Source: Salegentibacter maritimus
Lineage (GTDB): Bacteria; Bacteroidota; Bacteroidia; Flavobacteriales; Flavobacteriaceae
Length of the DNA: 64,000 nt
Direction: 5' to 3'
Assembly: GCF_016236915.1 (NCBI RefSeq)
Contig: NZ_JAEHOK010000005.1
Location: 124,001-188,000, forward strand
Below the pieces are notes generated by a model. That model saw only the letters and a list, made by a program, of their open reading frames with translations. It made no database searches and was not told the origin of the DNA. Below, piece by piece: positions 54,454 through 62,406 of this stretch; position 1 is the first letter of the stretch; the number at the start of each line of letters is the position of its first letter. The position numbers and the translations under genes are program-made.

Positions 54454-54673
54454 AAGAGTATCCTGTTGCTGAACTCGCTTATAAATTTATTGGCACCGCC
54501 AAAGGCTGTAATGCCCCGAGGTAGTTTACTTTCAATTTTTTTCAAAGATTACATTTGCATTAAATTTAGTCTCATTTTTTTAAGTTTATGACGAATTTAT
54601 AAGCTTTATGCTGAAATCATTAATATTTTAGAGAACAGAGAACAGAGAACAGAGAACAGAGAACAGAGAAAAT
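54454..54673. other. 220-base gap with tandem repeat before Fpg/Nei
   Basis: The gap holds a small hairpin TTGGC-ACC-GCCAA (54489-54501), a -7 box TACATTTG (54550-54557) and then the 7-bp tandem repeat at 54630-54670. The predicted leader of the glycosylase is about 110 bases and ends in the repeat. Nothing else is seen. Confidence 0.6.
54630..54670 (+). repeat. Heptanucleotide tandem repeat (AGAGAAC)
   Basis: Five perfect copies of AGAGAAC plus a sixth copy of six bases, 41 bases in all, ending three bases before the ATG of the Fpg/Nei gene. It covers the ribosome-binding region. Copy number can change by slippage, altering leader length in steps of seven. Confidence 0.95.
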
Positions 54674-55459
54674 ATGCCGGAACTACCTGAAGTTGCCTAT
54701 CAAAAAAAATATGCCGATGCTACTATTTTGCATAAAAAGATTGTAAAAGTAGAAACCGGGGATAAAAAAATTTACCAGTCAGATAAAAGTGAATTTGAAA
54801 AAGTGCTTCAAAACAATCAATTTACCAGTAGCGAGCGTTTGGGAAAATATTTGTTCCTCAATTTAGAAAAGCAGGGATGTTTGGTGGTACATTTTGGGAT
54901 GACCGGTAAGCTAGAATACTACCAGCACAACGAGGTTCCAAAATATGCGCAACTTACGCTAACTTTTCAGGATCATTCCAGGCTTTCCTTTACCTGCCCC
55001 CGGAAGTTCGGAAAACTCTATTTAGCTGAAAGCTTAGCCCAATTTCAAAAAGAGAATAATTTAGGAATTGATGCTTTGGCGCTTAAAAAAGAGGTGTTTT
55101 TAGAGATTTTAAAGGCTAAAACCGGAAGTATAAAAGGATTGCTAATGAATCAAAAACTCATTGCCGGAATTGGAAATTTATATGCCGATGAGGTGCTGTT
55201 TCAGTCTAAGGTTCACCCGGCCACCAGAGTGAATAAACTTTCAACAAAAGAGAAAACCGAAATCTTTAAAAATATTGCTGAGGTTTTAGAAGTAGTAAAA
55301 AAGGCCAGAATAGAAGGAAAAAAACTTCCTGAAAGTTACCTGACTTCGGTGCGAAAAAAAGCTGCAGCCTGTCCGCGGAACAACGGTAAAATAGAGCAAA
55401 TTAAAATTTCCGGGCGAACCACCTATTTTTGCCCTGCCTGTCAAAAAGAAAAAGCCTAA
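54674..55459 (+). CDS. Fpg/Nei-family DNA glycosylase
   Basis: A DNA glycosylase/lyase of the formamidopyrimidine (MutM)/endonuclease VIII family that removes oxidised bases. Pro2 and Glu3 (MPELPE) form the active site, which also fixes the start codon; the H2TH motif lies in IAGIGNLYADEVLFQSKVHP. The C-terminal zinc finger is altered: Cys233-x2-Asn236 ... Cys253-x2-Cys256, so one of four cysteines is missing. 261 residues. Substrate (8-oxoguanine or pyrimidines) is not clear. A 7-bp tandem repeat lies in front of it. Confidence 0.9.
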   Translation: MPELPEVAYQKKYADATILHKKIVKVETGDKKIYQSDKSEFEKVLQNNQFTSSERLGKYLFLNLEKQGCLVVHFGMTGKLEYYQHNEVPKYAQLTLTFQDHSRLSFTCPRKFGKLYLAESLAQFQKENNLGIDALALKKEVFLEILKAKTGSIKGLLMNQKLIAGIGNLYADEVLFQSKVHPATRVNKLSTKEKTEIFKNIAEVLEVVKKARIEGKKLPESYLTSVRKKAAACPRNNGKIEQIKISGRTTYFCPACQKEKA

Positions 55460-55462
55460 TTT

Positions 55463-56116
55463 TTAAAGCTCTCCATTCCATTCGGCATAAAACTGTTCAA
55501 GGTACATTTCCATAAACTCGTGACGTTTTTGGGCAATTTCCTTTCCGGTTTTAGTGTTCATTCGGTCCTTTAATAATAGCAACTTTTCGTAAAAATGATT
55601 AATAGTTGGGGCGCTAGAAGTTTTATATTCTTCCTTGCTCATATTGAGTTTAGGTTTGATTTCGGGGTCATAAAGCGCACGTTCCTTAAACCCTCCGTAA
55701 TTAAAAGTCCTGGCAATACCAATAGCTCCCAAAGCGTCCAGCCGGTCGGCGTCCTGTACGATCTTTAATTCAATTGAGTTAAAATCCTGCTGAACATTTC
55801 CTCCTTTAAAAGATACGTTTTCGATAATTTTTACCACCTGTGTTATAATTTCAGCAGAAACCTGTTGTTTTTTAAGGAATTCTGAAGCCACTTTAGGCCC
55901 TATGGTTTCGTCGCCATTATGGAATTTAGAATCGGCAATATCGTGGAGAAGCGCACCCAATTCTACGATAAAAAGATCGGCAGTTTCAGTTTTCGCAATT
56001 AATTTCGCATTTCTCCAAACCCGTTGAATGTGAAACCAATCGTGACCACCTTCCGCATTTTTAAGGCTTTCTTTTACGAAGTCTTCGGTATTTTTTAAAA
56101 CCTGAGATTTATTCAT
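55463..56116 (-). CDS. HD-domain phosphohydrolase
   Basis: A 217-residue HD-domain protein of the YedJ type, which hydrolyse phosphate esters of nucleotides or related molecules. Metal ligands: His in HDWFHIQRVWRNA, the HD pair in LLHDIADSKF and the Asp in VQDADRLDALGAIGIAR. The ATG at 56116 is taken; a TTG two codons earlier is less likely. It converges on the Fpg/Nei gene with three bases between. Substrate unknown. Confidence 0.87.
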   Translation of the reverse strand: MNKSQVLKNTEDFVKESLKNAEGGHDWFHIQRVWRNAKLIAKTETADLFIVELGALLHDIADSKFHNGDETIGPKVASEFLKKQQVSAEIITQVVKIIENVSFKGGNVQQDFNSIELKIVQDADRLDALGAIGIARTFNYGGFKERALYDPEIKPKLNMSKEEYKTSSAPTINHFYEKLLLLKDRMNTKTGKEIAQKRHEFMEMYLEQFYAEWNGEL

Positions 56117-56151
56117 ATTCAAATCAAAGAATAGTTTTGGAAGTATCGTTT

Positions 56152-56187
56152 CGTCAAGCTGAACCTGCTCGGCTTTACAGGATGACG
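56152..56187. repeat. Shortened REPIN-like element, copy 3
   Basis: A 36-base element beginning CGTCAAGCTGAA and ending CAGGATGACG, so it has the outer halves of the two units seen at 12852-12983, in inverted order, with the inner parts lost. It lies just downstream of the acyltransferase gene (56218-56949, minus strand). No matching outer arms were found. Confidence 0.55.
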
Positions 56188-56217
56188 TTTTAATATACCC
56201 ACAGACGGTTTTTAAAT

Positions 56218-56949
56218 TTATTTAATATCGGCAATAATGGTTCTTTCTACTTTAGCAACCAGGCTTTCCGGATCGTCTGAAGCTACGGGAATAGGTTCGT
56301 GAACCTTTAATTTTATATGAACTCCCGGCTCCATTGGGAAATTGCCGTGTTTAAAGAGTTCCCAGGAATTATTGATGGTTATGGGAACAATAAGTGCTTC
56401 AGGCATTTGTTTAAAAAGCATTTGCATACCACTTACCGCAAACTTTTTAGGGGCTCCTGTTCTACTTCGTGTGCCTTCGGGAAAGATAACTGCAGAACGG
56501 TTGGTTTTAGTAAGATATTTAGCAAATTTACTCATTTTAATAAGCGACTCCCGTTTGTTTTTTCTGTCAATTAATACAGAACCTCCGTGGCGTAAATTAA
56601 AAGAAATACTGGGGATGCCTTTTCCCAGTTCTTTTTTACTTACAAATTTTGGATGGTGTTTTCTTAAATACCAAATTATGGGTGGAATATCGTACATTCC
56701 CTGGTGGTTTGAGATAAAGATACAGGGTTTTTCTATCGGGATATCGTAGGGATTATCAAAGCTAAACCGCGTACCTAATACATTTAGGCAACGCATTAAA
56801 AAGAAATTAAAGATATCTACACTTTTCTTATGTGCCTGGTAGCCACCTAGCTTTAGACAAAGCCATTGAATTGGATGAAAAACCAGTAGATTGATAAAAA
56901 AGAAAAGATAATAGAGGGCCGTTAGCGGATATGAAAGTAGTTTTTTCAT
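56218..56949 (-). CDS. 1-acyl-glycerol-3-phosphate acyltransferase (PlsC type)
   Basis: A second PlsC-family acyltransferase (243 residues) with an N-terminal membrane helix (SYPLTALYYLFFFINLLVF), the catalytic motif NHQGMYD (H-x4-D), FPEGTRSRTG and VPITINNSW. It probably makes phosphatidic acid. I use the ATG at 56949; the GTG one codon earlier is an alternative. The two PlsC types differ in sequence, so they may differ in acyl substrate or target lipid. Confidence 0.93.
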   Translation of the reverse strand: MKKLLSYPLTALYYLFFFINLLVFHPIQWLCLKLGGYQAHKKSVDIFNFFLMRCLNVLGTRFSFDNPYDIPIEKPCIFISNHQGMYDIPPIIWYLRKHHPKFVSKKELGKGIPSISFNLRHGGSVLIDRKNKRESLIKMSKFAKYLTKTNRSAVIFPEGTRSRTGAPKKFAVSGMQMLFKQMPEALIVPITINNSWELFKHGNFPMEPGVHIKLKVHEPIPVASDDPESLVAKVERTIIADIK

Positions 56950-57023
56950 CACATAAATTATGCGGCTAAATTAAGTATTTAAGCCTTAAACCTGCAAGTA
57001 CAAATGTGGGAAAGGGAAATAAA

Positions 57024-57148
57024 AAATGACTGGTTGAAAAATTGATTTTGTTCGTCATCCTGAACTTGTTTCAGGATCTAGTTTCAAATTAACCTAGAAG
57101 CTGAAACAAGTTTAGCTTGACGCAATAAGACTTTTCAACCAGTCATTT
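57024..57148. repeat. REPIN-like palindromic element, copy 2
   Basis: Same design as 12852-12983: CGTCATCCTGAA unit (from 57053) and the facing CGTCAAGCTAAA unit (read from 57122 on the minus strand), within perfect 17-base outer arms AAATGACTGGTTGAAAA (57024-57040) and its complement (57132-57148). The arms differ from copy 1 (AAGAGGTTGTTTGAA) but remain complementary to each other. It lies after the stop of the bacilliredoxin gene (minus strand). Confidence 0.75.
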
Positions 57149-57173
57149 AATAGTTTATACTAGATATAGCTGC

Positions 57174-57584
57174 TTAGCAAAACTCGTTGTAAGCACCAAC
57201 TAGGTTTTCGGCAATCATTTCTGCCGGACGGCCTTCAATATGGTGACGCTCTAGCATATGTACTAATTCACCGTCTTTAAAAAGTGCCATGGAAGGCGAA
57301 GATGGAGGGAAAGGTACCATTAAGCTACGCGCTTTTTCGGTAGCTTCTTTGTCTACCCCTGCGAAAACAGTTACTAAATTATCTGGTTTTTTTGCATTTT
57401 GTAAAGAGATTCTTGCGCCCGGTCTTGCATTGGCGGCAGCACATCCACAAACCGAATTTACAACTACCAGGGTAGTTCCTTCTTTTTTCATGGCGTTTTC
57501 TACATCTTCTACGCTGTGTAATTCTTCAAAACCAATGCTGGTAAGGTCTTCTCGCATAGGTTTTACTAAATCTGCTGGATACAT
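57174..57584 (-). CDS. Bacilliredoxin BrxA/BrxB family protein
   Basis: A 136-residue thioredoxin-fold protein with the CGC motif (Cys46-Gly-Cys48 in NSVCGCAAANARPGARI), the mark of YphP/YqiW bacilliredoxins that remove bacillithiol from proteins. Whether this organism makes bacillithiol is not visible here. The start is supported by a -7 box TATCTTTG at 57620-57627 (minus strand), 36 bases upstream. It is a single gene followed by a REPIN-like element. Confidence 0.9.
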   Translation of the reverse strand: MYPADLVKPMREDLTSIGFEELHSVEDVENAMKKEGTTLVVVNSVCGCAAANARPGARISLQNAKKPDNLVTVFAGVDKEATEKARSLMVPFPPSSPSMALFKDGELVHMLERHHIEGRPAEMIAENLVGAYNEFC

Positions 57585-57906
57585 ATAGTTGTTTTTTTGT
57601 ATTAAACTTTTGTAAGTTACAAAGATACCAAATTAACTTCAGGTGTCCATATTCCAATTAATTATGTGGAGATAGGATAAATTGATGAAGGCTTTTATTT
57701 TATGTTGGGTATCACAAGGCTCTACCTTTAAAAATTGCTACAAGGCTTTTGGCTTTTAAATCTCATTTCATGAGTAAATTAACTGGTAGCAAGCTCACGA
57801 GCTATTCTTTAAGAACCATTGAATAATTTCGAGCTAAGCCTTAGAGCATTTAAACCTTCATTGTCTACTAAAATAGTATCTTTGCCGCTTATTAAAAATT
57901 TTCTTC
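57585..57906. other. 322-base gap with two divergent promoters
   Basis: The minus-strand box TATCTTTG (57620-57627) serves the bacilliredoxin gene and the plus-strand box TATCTTTG (57877-57884) serves the DjlA-like gene 23 bases later. The AT-rich middle has no open frame, tRNA or repeat that I could see. Confidence 0.55.
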
Positions 57907-58641
57907 ATGTTTAAGTGGATTGCCGCCGTAATTGGCTATATGTATTTCCGGTTTCCGGGAGCCATTTTAGGATTTATTGTAGGAACCCTTATAGATAACT
58001 GGAGCCGCGGTAGTGGTGGAGCATTTAAACAAATGTTTGGAGAGCAGGATCAAAAAGTTTCTCCCGGCGATTTCGAGCTTAATTTATTGTCTTTATGTTC
58101 CCTGGTGATTAAGGCCGATGGGCAGGTTTCGCAATCTGAAATGGATTATGTGCGCTCTTATTTTGTGCAGGCTTATGGCAAGGAACGCGCCAACGCAACC
58201 TTTAGAACCTTTAATGAGCTGGTTAAGAATCGTGAAATTTCGGCATTAAGGATTTCACAGTATTTGGCCGCCAGGACCAAATACCCGGCACGTTTACAAA
58301 TTATCCACTTTTTATTCGGAATTGCCCAGGCCGATGGAAAAGTAAGCGATGCTGAAGCACGGGTAATCCAGGAAATTGCCGGTTACCTTAGAATTGGCAG
58401 AATGGATTTTGAGAGCTTAAAAGCCATGTTCTTTAAATCGGCCGATAATGCTTATAAAATTTTGGAGATCGAAAAATCAGCCAGCGATGCCGAAGTTAAA
58501 AAAGCCTACCGCACGATGGTGAAAAAATACCATCCCGATAAATTAGGACATATGGATGAAGCCTACAGAAAAGGGGCGCAGGAAAAATTCAATAAAGTCC
58601 AGGAAGCTTACGAACAAATTCAAAAGGAACGCGGATTGTAA
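57907..58641 (+). CDS. DjlA-like TerB/J-domain protein
   Basis: A 244-residue membrane co-chaperone: N-terminal glycine-rich membrane hairpin (IGYMYFRFPGAILGFIVGTLIDNW), a TerB-like helical domain (about 55-175) and a C-terminal J domain with the HPD motif (MVKKYHPDKLGHM), which stimulates DnaK. Same layout as DjlA of Escherichia coli. Promoter box at 57877-57884. The partner DnaK is not in the window. Confidence 0.9.
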   Translation: MFKWIAAVIGYMYFRFPGAILGFIVGTLIDNWSRGSGGAFKQMFGEQDQKVSPGDFELNLLSLCSLVIKADGQVSQSEMDYVRSYFVQAYGKERANATFRTFNELVKNREISALRISQYLAARTKYPARLQIIHFLFGIAQADGKVSDAEARVIQEIAGYLRIGRMDFESLKAMFFKSADNAYKILEIEKSASDAEVKKAYRTMVKKYHPDKLGHMDEAYRKGAQEKFNKVQEAYEQIQKERGL

Positions 58642-58731
58642 GTTTTTTTGAAGAATAATAGTTAGCCTGTAATTTAAGGATCCACGTTTTATATTAGTTC
58701 TTAGGCACTTGGAAAACTGAAAAATCATAGA

Positions 58732-58767
58732 GCGATTTCTGTTATTTTTTAGAATAACTGAAACCGC
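58732..58767. terminator. Hairpin between convergent genes
   Basis: GCGATTTCTGTTATT (58732-58746) pairs with AATAACTGAAACCGC (58753-58767) over a six-base loop with 13 of 15 positions matched. It lies between the DjlA-like gene and the convergent thioredoxin-like gene and may end transcripts of both. Confidence 0.5.
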
Positions 58768-58791
58768 CCTAATCCAATCACTAAAAAATTC

Positions 58792-59262
58792 TTAAAGGAT
58801 ATTTAAAAGATTTTTCGATGTATAATACTCAAAAATCCGTTTTTTTATGGCAAAATCACTGTTTAAAATAATAGTGGTCGGTAGCGAAAATGGTACTCCT
58901 TTACGATTGGCCAGCAAAAGCGGAAGTTGGTGAACCCCATTTCTTTGGGTAAGGGCTTGTTTGTTCACCAATTTTATATTGTCGAAATAGATGGTATCGG
59001 TAGTTTCAACATCCATTTCTACCGCGTAATAATCTGAATTTAATTTGTTTATTACTTTTTGGTTTGTAAATATTTCCCGCTCAATTTTTTTGCAATAGGC
59101 ACACCATTCGGCGTGAAAAAAGACAAATACCGGCTTTGGTGCTTTTTTTAGTGCCTGTTCAAGTTCTGCCCAGCTTTTCCAGTTTATTTCAGCTTTTTTC
59201 TGAGCATTTACGCTAGGAAATACCAGTAGTAAAATGAATAAAAAGTAGCCATGCATTCGCAT
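58792..59262 (-). CDS. Secreted thioredoxin-family protein
   Basis: A 156-residue thioredoxin-fold protein with a signal peptide (from MRMHGYFLFILLLVFPSVNAQ) and the redox motif CAYC in FFHAEWCAYCKKIERE, with a cis-Pro-like region (FSLPTTIIL). Likely a periplasmic disulphide reductase. The ATG at 59262 is used; a TTG at 59286 overlaps the TonB receptor end. It follows the receptor gene by ten bases on the same strand, so it belongs to the metal operon and may keep receptor or metal-site cysteines reduced. Confidence 0.85.
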   Translation of the reverse strand: MRMHGYFLFILLLVFPSVNAQKKAEINWKSWAELEQALKKAPKPVFVFFHAEWCAYCKKIEREIFTNQKVINKLNSDYYAVEMDVETTDTIYFDNIKLVNKQALTQRNGVHQLPLLLANRKGVPFSLPTTIILNSDFAIKKRIFEYYTSKNLLNIL

Positions 59263-59272
59263 AATTCTTGTT

Positions 59273-61627
59273 TTAAAAATCGCCAAATTTTAATCCTATA
59301 AATACGGTTCTTGGCCGGTTTGGGCCATAGATATAATCGGAGTCCCTAAGTGGGCCCCGGTCAAAATCATTTTGGTAACTGTCAAATAGGTTTTGTACAC
59401 CACCGCTTAGTTCTACGTGAAAATTTTCTATAGGATCAAAGTGATAGGTGAATTTTGCTGTCATATTCAGAAAATCTTCTGTGTCTATCAATTTTATAAA
59501 ACCGGTTTCGCTAACAACCCGTGGTGCGATCATAGAGCCGGTATAGCTTCCGGTTAGGTCTAAATTAAAGTTGTCGTTTATGCTCCAGTTAGAATTTAAA
59601 AAGCCATAAACATTGGGCGAGCGAATAAATTCGTCTAAAATTACATCTTCTTCCCCGGCAGAATTTCCATCGGCCTCATAAAGAACCTGGTTTTCTTTAA
59701 AGATAGAACGTTGTATGGTGGCCCCGGCCTGGAAAAATAAAGATTCGTTTGGGGAAATTGTAAATTCCATATTAGTTCCCGCCACATAAGCTCCAGAGCC
59801 ATTTCGAGACTCCTCTAAAATAGAGCCATTGGGTAGCGAGGTTCCGGTACTAACAATGGTAAACGGATTTTTAAGACTTGTATAGAATCCTTCTATTAAA
59901 AAATTGGTCTGTACTTTATTGTAATTTTTAGTGAAATCAAAAGACGCCGTATAGGCATTGGAGAATTCACTTTCTAAATTTTCTGAAAGAATAACAAATC
60001 GCTGTTCCCCGCCAACCGAAGAGATATGCAGGTCTTCGTTAAAAGCCTGGGGCGCCCTAAATCCACGAGCATAACCTCCTCTAAATTGTAAATTTTCCGA
60101 GAGATTGTACAAAATAGTTAAACGCGGGCTTAATACTGTTTCACTAATTTCTGTAGAACGTTGTATGTTTTGAATGCCATACAAACCATCTACGCTTACG
60201 TGATCTAAACGAGCCCCAATTAATGCGGTAAAATCTTCAATTGGTTTCCATTCGTACTGGCCATAAAGCCCAATGCTATTCACCTTCTGATCAACGATGC
60301 GGTTATAACCGGTAATCTCATCTTCTGTCTCATTTAGTTGATATTCCAGGCCGGTGGTAAGAACATCTTTATTAGAGAAGCTATGGCTATATTTTGCTCC
60401 TGAAACCACCGCAAGATCTGTGGTTTTTCCAAAAGCATTATTGGCCGCGATAGAATCGGCTTTGCTGCGGCCACCACCTAAACCTCCGTAGTAACTGTCT
60501 CTATTGGTATGCTGCACAGAAATATAGGCTGAGGCATTATTTTTACGTTCGTCGTCCCATAATTCGTAGTCAAGGCCTGTAAAAATAGTGTTATGGTCCA
60601 GTTCTTCGGTAATATCGGTAAACTGAGGTGCCAGGTCAATACGATCTCCGCCACGTCTATACTCTCTAATTCCGGTAAAATCCAGGCCAATTCTACTGTT
60701 ATCATTGGGTCTTAAAAATGCTTTGGCACCCAGGGAATTATTGGTAAGTTTTGTGATTTCACTAAACCCATCTTTATTGGCATCATAGGCATCACGATCG
60801 CGAAATATCCCATATACCGTAACTCCACTGCTTAAGTCTTCACTAACTACTGAAGCATTCAGGTTTACATTTCTATCGGCTGTTTCTCCATCTATAAGCG
60901 CAAGGTTTGAGCTAACTTCCCAGCTATCGTTTATGGGTTCTTTGGTAATTACATTTACGGTTCCTGCAATGGCATTAGAGCCAAATAACGCCGAGCCACC
61001 ACTGCGTACCACTTCAACCCGTTCAATAGTGCTAATAGGTATTTGCTCTAAACCATAAACCCCGTTTAAAGCACTAAAAACGGGCCGGCTGTTTACCAAT
61101 ACCTGGGTATATTCACCTCCCAGGCCATTAAGGCGAACCTGCGTAAAGCCGCAGTTTTGGCAATTTGTTTCCACACGCACCCCCGACTGGTAATTAAGAC
61201 CGTCTGCCAGGGAGATAGACTGGGTGGCTTCAAATAATTTGGGACTAAGCACATTTACAATTACCGGCGCTTCTTTTTTACTAATCCTGTTACGGGTAGC
61301 GCTTACCACCACTTGCTCTAAACCCAGGGCATCTTCAATGAGGGAAAAATTTATAGTTTGTTTTTTGTTATCTGTAACTTCTATCTCTTTACTTTGAGAC
61401 CGATATCCCTGAGATCTTGCTATAATAGTAGCAGGACCTGTAGGTACATTTAATTCATACTTTCCGTTCACATCGGCATGGGTACCTATTGGCTTATCTT
61501 TTATATACACACTTGCAAAAGGTACTACTTCTCCGTTTGAGGTGATGGTACCCGAAATATTGGTTTCAGAGTTTTGGGCTACGGCTAGTGAAGTGCTCAG
61601 TATTAATAAGGTAATTAGCTTTTTCAT
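59273..61627 (-). CDS. TonB-dependent outer membrane receptor
   Basis: A 784-residue TonB receptor: signal peptide (1-18), carboxypeptidase-regulatory-like domain (about 20-95), plug (about 105-235) and 22-strand barrel ending in Phe (FIGLKFGDF). The plug holds a CxxC pair (Cys156, Cys159 in TNCQNCGFTQVRLNGL) and the sequence SALNGVYGLEQIP. It lies divergent from a DtxR/MntR-type repressor and a ZIP transporter, so the substrate is probably a metal or metal chelate. The ATG at 61627 is supported by a promoter box at 61663-61670. Confidence 0.93.
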   Translation of the reverse strand: MKKLITLLILSTSLAVAQNSETNISGTITSNGEVVPFASVYIKDKPIGTHADVNGKYELNVPTGPATIIARSQGYRSQSKEIEVTDNKKQTINFSLIEDALGLEQVVVSATRNRISKKEAPVIVNVLSPKLFEATQSISLADGLNYQSGVRVETNCQNCGFTQVRLNGLGGEYTQVLVNSRPVFSALNGVYGLEQIPISTIERVEVVRSGGSALFGSNAIAGTVNVITKEPINDSWEVSSNLALIDGETADRNVNLNASVVSEDLSSGVTVYGIFRDRDAYDANKDGFSEITKLTNNSLGAKAFLRPNDNSRIGLDFTGIREYRRGGDRIDLAPQFTDITEELDHNTIFTGLDYELWDDERKNNASAYISVQHTNRDSYYGGLGGGRSKADSIAANNAFGKTTDLAVVSGAKYSHSFSNKDVLTTGLEYQLNETEDEITGYNRIVDQKVNSIGLYGQYEWKPIEDFTALIGARLDHVSVDGLYGIQNIQRSTEISETVLSPRLTILYNLSENLQFRGGYARGFRAPQAFNEDLHISSVGGEQRFVILSENLESEFSNAYTASFDFTKNYNKVQTNFLIEGFYTSLKNPFTIVSTGTSLPNGSILEESRNGSGAYVAGTNMEFTISPNESLFFQAGATIQRSIFKENQVLYEADGNSAGEEDVILDEFIRSPNVYGFLNSNWSINDNFNLDLTGSYTGSMIAPRVVSETGFIKLIDTEDFLNMTAKFTYHFDPIENFHVELSGGVQNLFDSYQNDFDRGPLRDSDYIYGPNRPRTVFIGLKFGDF

Positions 61628-61662
61628 GCTTCGGAAATAAAATTTCAACTTTATATTTTTTT

Positions 61663-61729
61663 CAAATGTATAAAATAAATTTAGACAAGACTAAAAATAT
61701 TGTTTTTTAAAATTAAATATGTACTTTTG
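61663..61729. promoter_or_regulatory. Divergent promoters around a DtxR/MntR-like dyad
   Basis: Minus-strand TACATTTG (61663-61670) faces the TonB receptor. On the plus strand TTG (61700-61702), 19 bases, then TACTTTTG (61722-61729) faces the repressor gene. Between them TTTAGACAAGACTAAA (61680-61695) is a dyad of form TTTAGnCnnGnCTAAA, overlapping the receptor -33 region and just before the repressor -33. Its shape fits a DtxR/MntR-family operator. Confidence 0.68.
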
Positions 61730-61749
61730 GCTAGCAAAAAAAGCTGAGT

Positions 61750-62406
61750 ATGTTTAGTTTTTCGGAAGAAAATTATTTGAAAGCAATTTTTCATTTAGAA
61801 AAAAAATACCAGGCAGGTGTGAGTACCAATGCCCTGGCGGAAGAAATGGAGACCAAGGCTTCTTCGGTTACCGATATGATAAAGAAGTTATCGGAAAAGG
61901 AGCTGGTGGTTTACAAGAAATACCAGGGGGTGAAACTAAGTGAATTGGGGAAGAAGACAGCCATTCAGGTGGTTAGGAAACACCGTTTATGGGAATATTT
62001 TCTTGTAGAAAAATTGGACTTTAATTGGGACGAGGTACACGATATCGCCGAACAATTGGAGCATATTAAATCTGAAAAACTTACCCGGGAATTGGATAAA
62101 TTTCTGGGATTCCCTAAGCGTGATCCTCATGGCGATCCCATTCCCGATGCCGAAGGGAACTTTAGCGTAGCAAATAAAATGTTGCTTGCTGAGCTTGATA
62201 AAGATGAAAAAGGGATTTGCGTTGGGGTAAAGGATTCTTCATCTGAATTTTTAAGATTTTTAGATAAGAATAATATCTCACTGGGAAAAGAAATTAAAGT
62301 ATTGGAAAAGGAAGCCTTTGATGGCTCTATGCTAATTGTTATAGAAGAAAGAGAATTAAGAATATCTCAATTAATATCTAACAACCTATATATAAAAACA
62401 CAATAA
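61750..62406 (+). CDS. DtxR/MntR-family metal-dependent repressor
   Basis: A 218-residue repressor: N-terminal winged helix (EENYLKAIFHLEKK, SSVTDMIKKLSEKELV), dimerisation part and a C-terminal FeoA/SH3-like domain (about 150-218). By alignment from memory, metal-site residues are His78, Glu82, His97, Glu101, Glu104 and His105. Glu101 stands where DtxR has Cys102 (as in MntR), but residue 8 is Asn where MntR has Asp8 and DtxR Met10. Metal specificity is therefore open. It likely represses itself, the ZIP gene and the divergent TonB receptor. Confidence 0.93.
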   Translation: MFSFSEENYLKAIFHLEKKYQAGVSTNALAEEMETKASSVTDMIKKLSEKELVVYKKYQGVKLSELGKKTAIQVVRKHRLWEYFLVEKLDFNWDEVHDIAEQLEHIKSEKLTRELDKFLGFPKRDPHGDPIPDAEGNFSVANKMLLAELDKDEKGICVGVKDSSSEFLRFLDKNNISLGKEIKVLEKEAFDGSMLIVIEERELRISQLISNNLYIKTQ

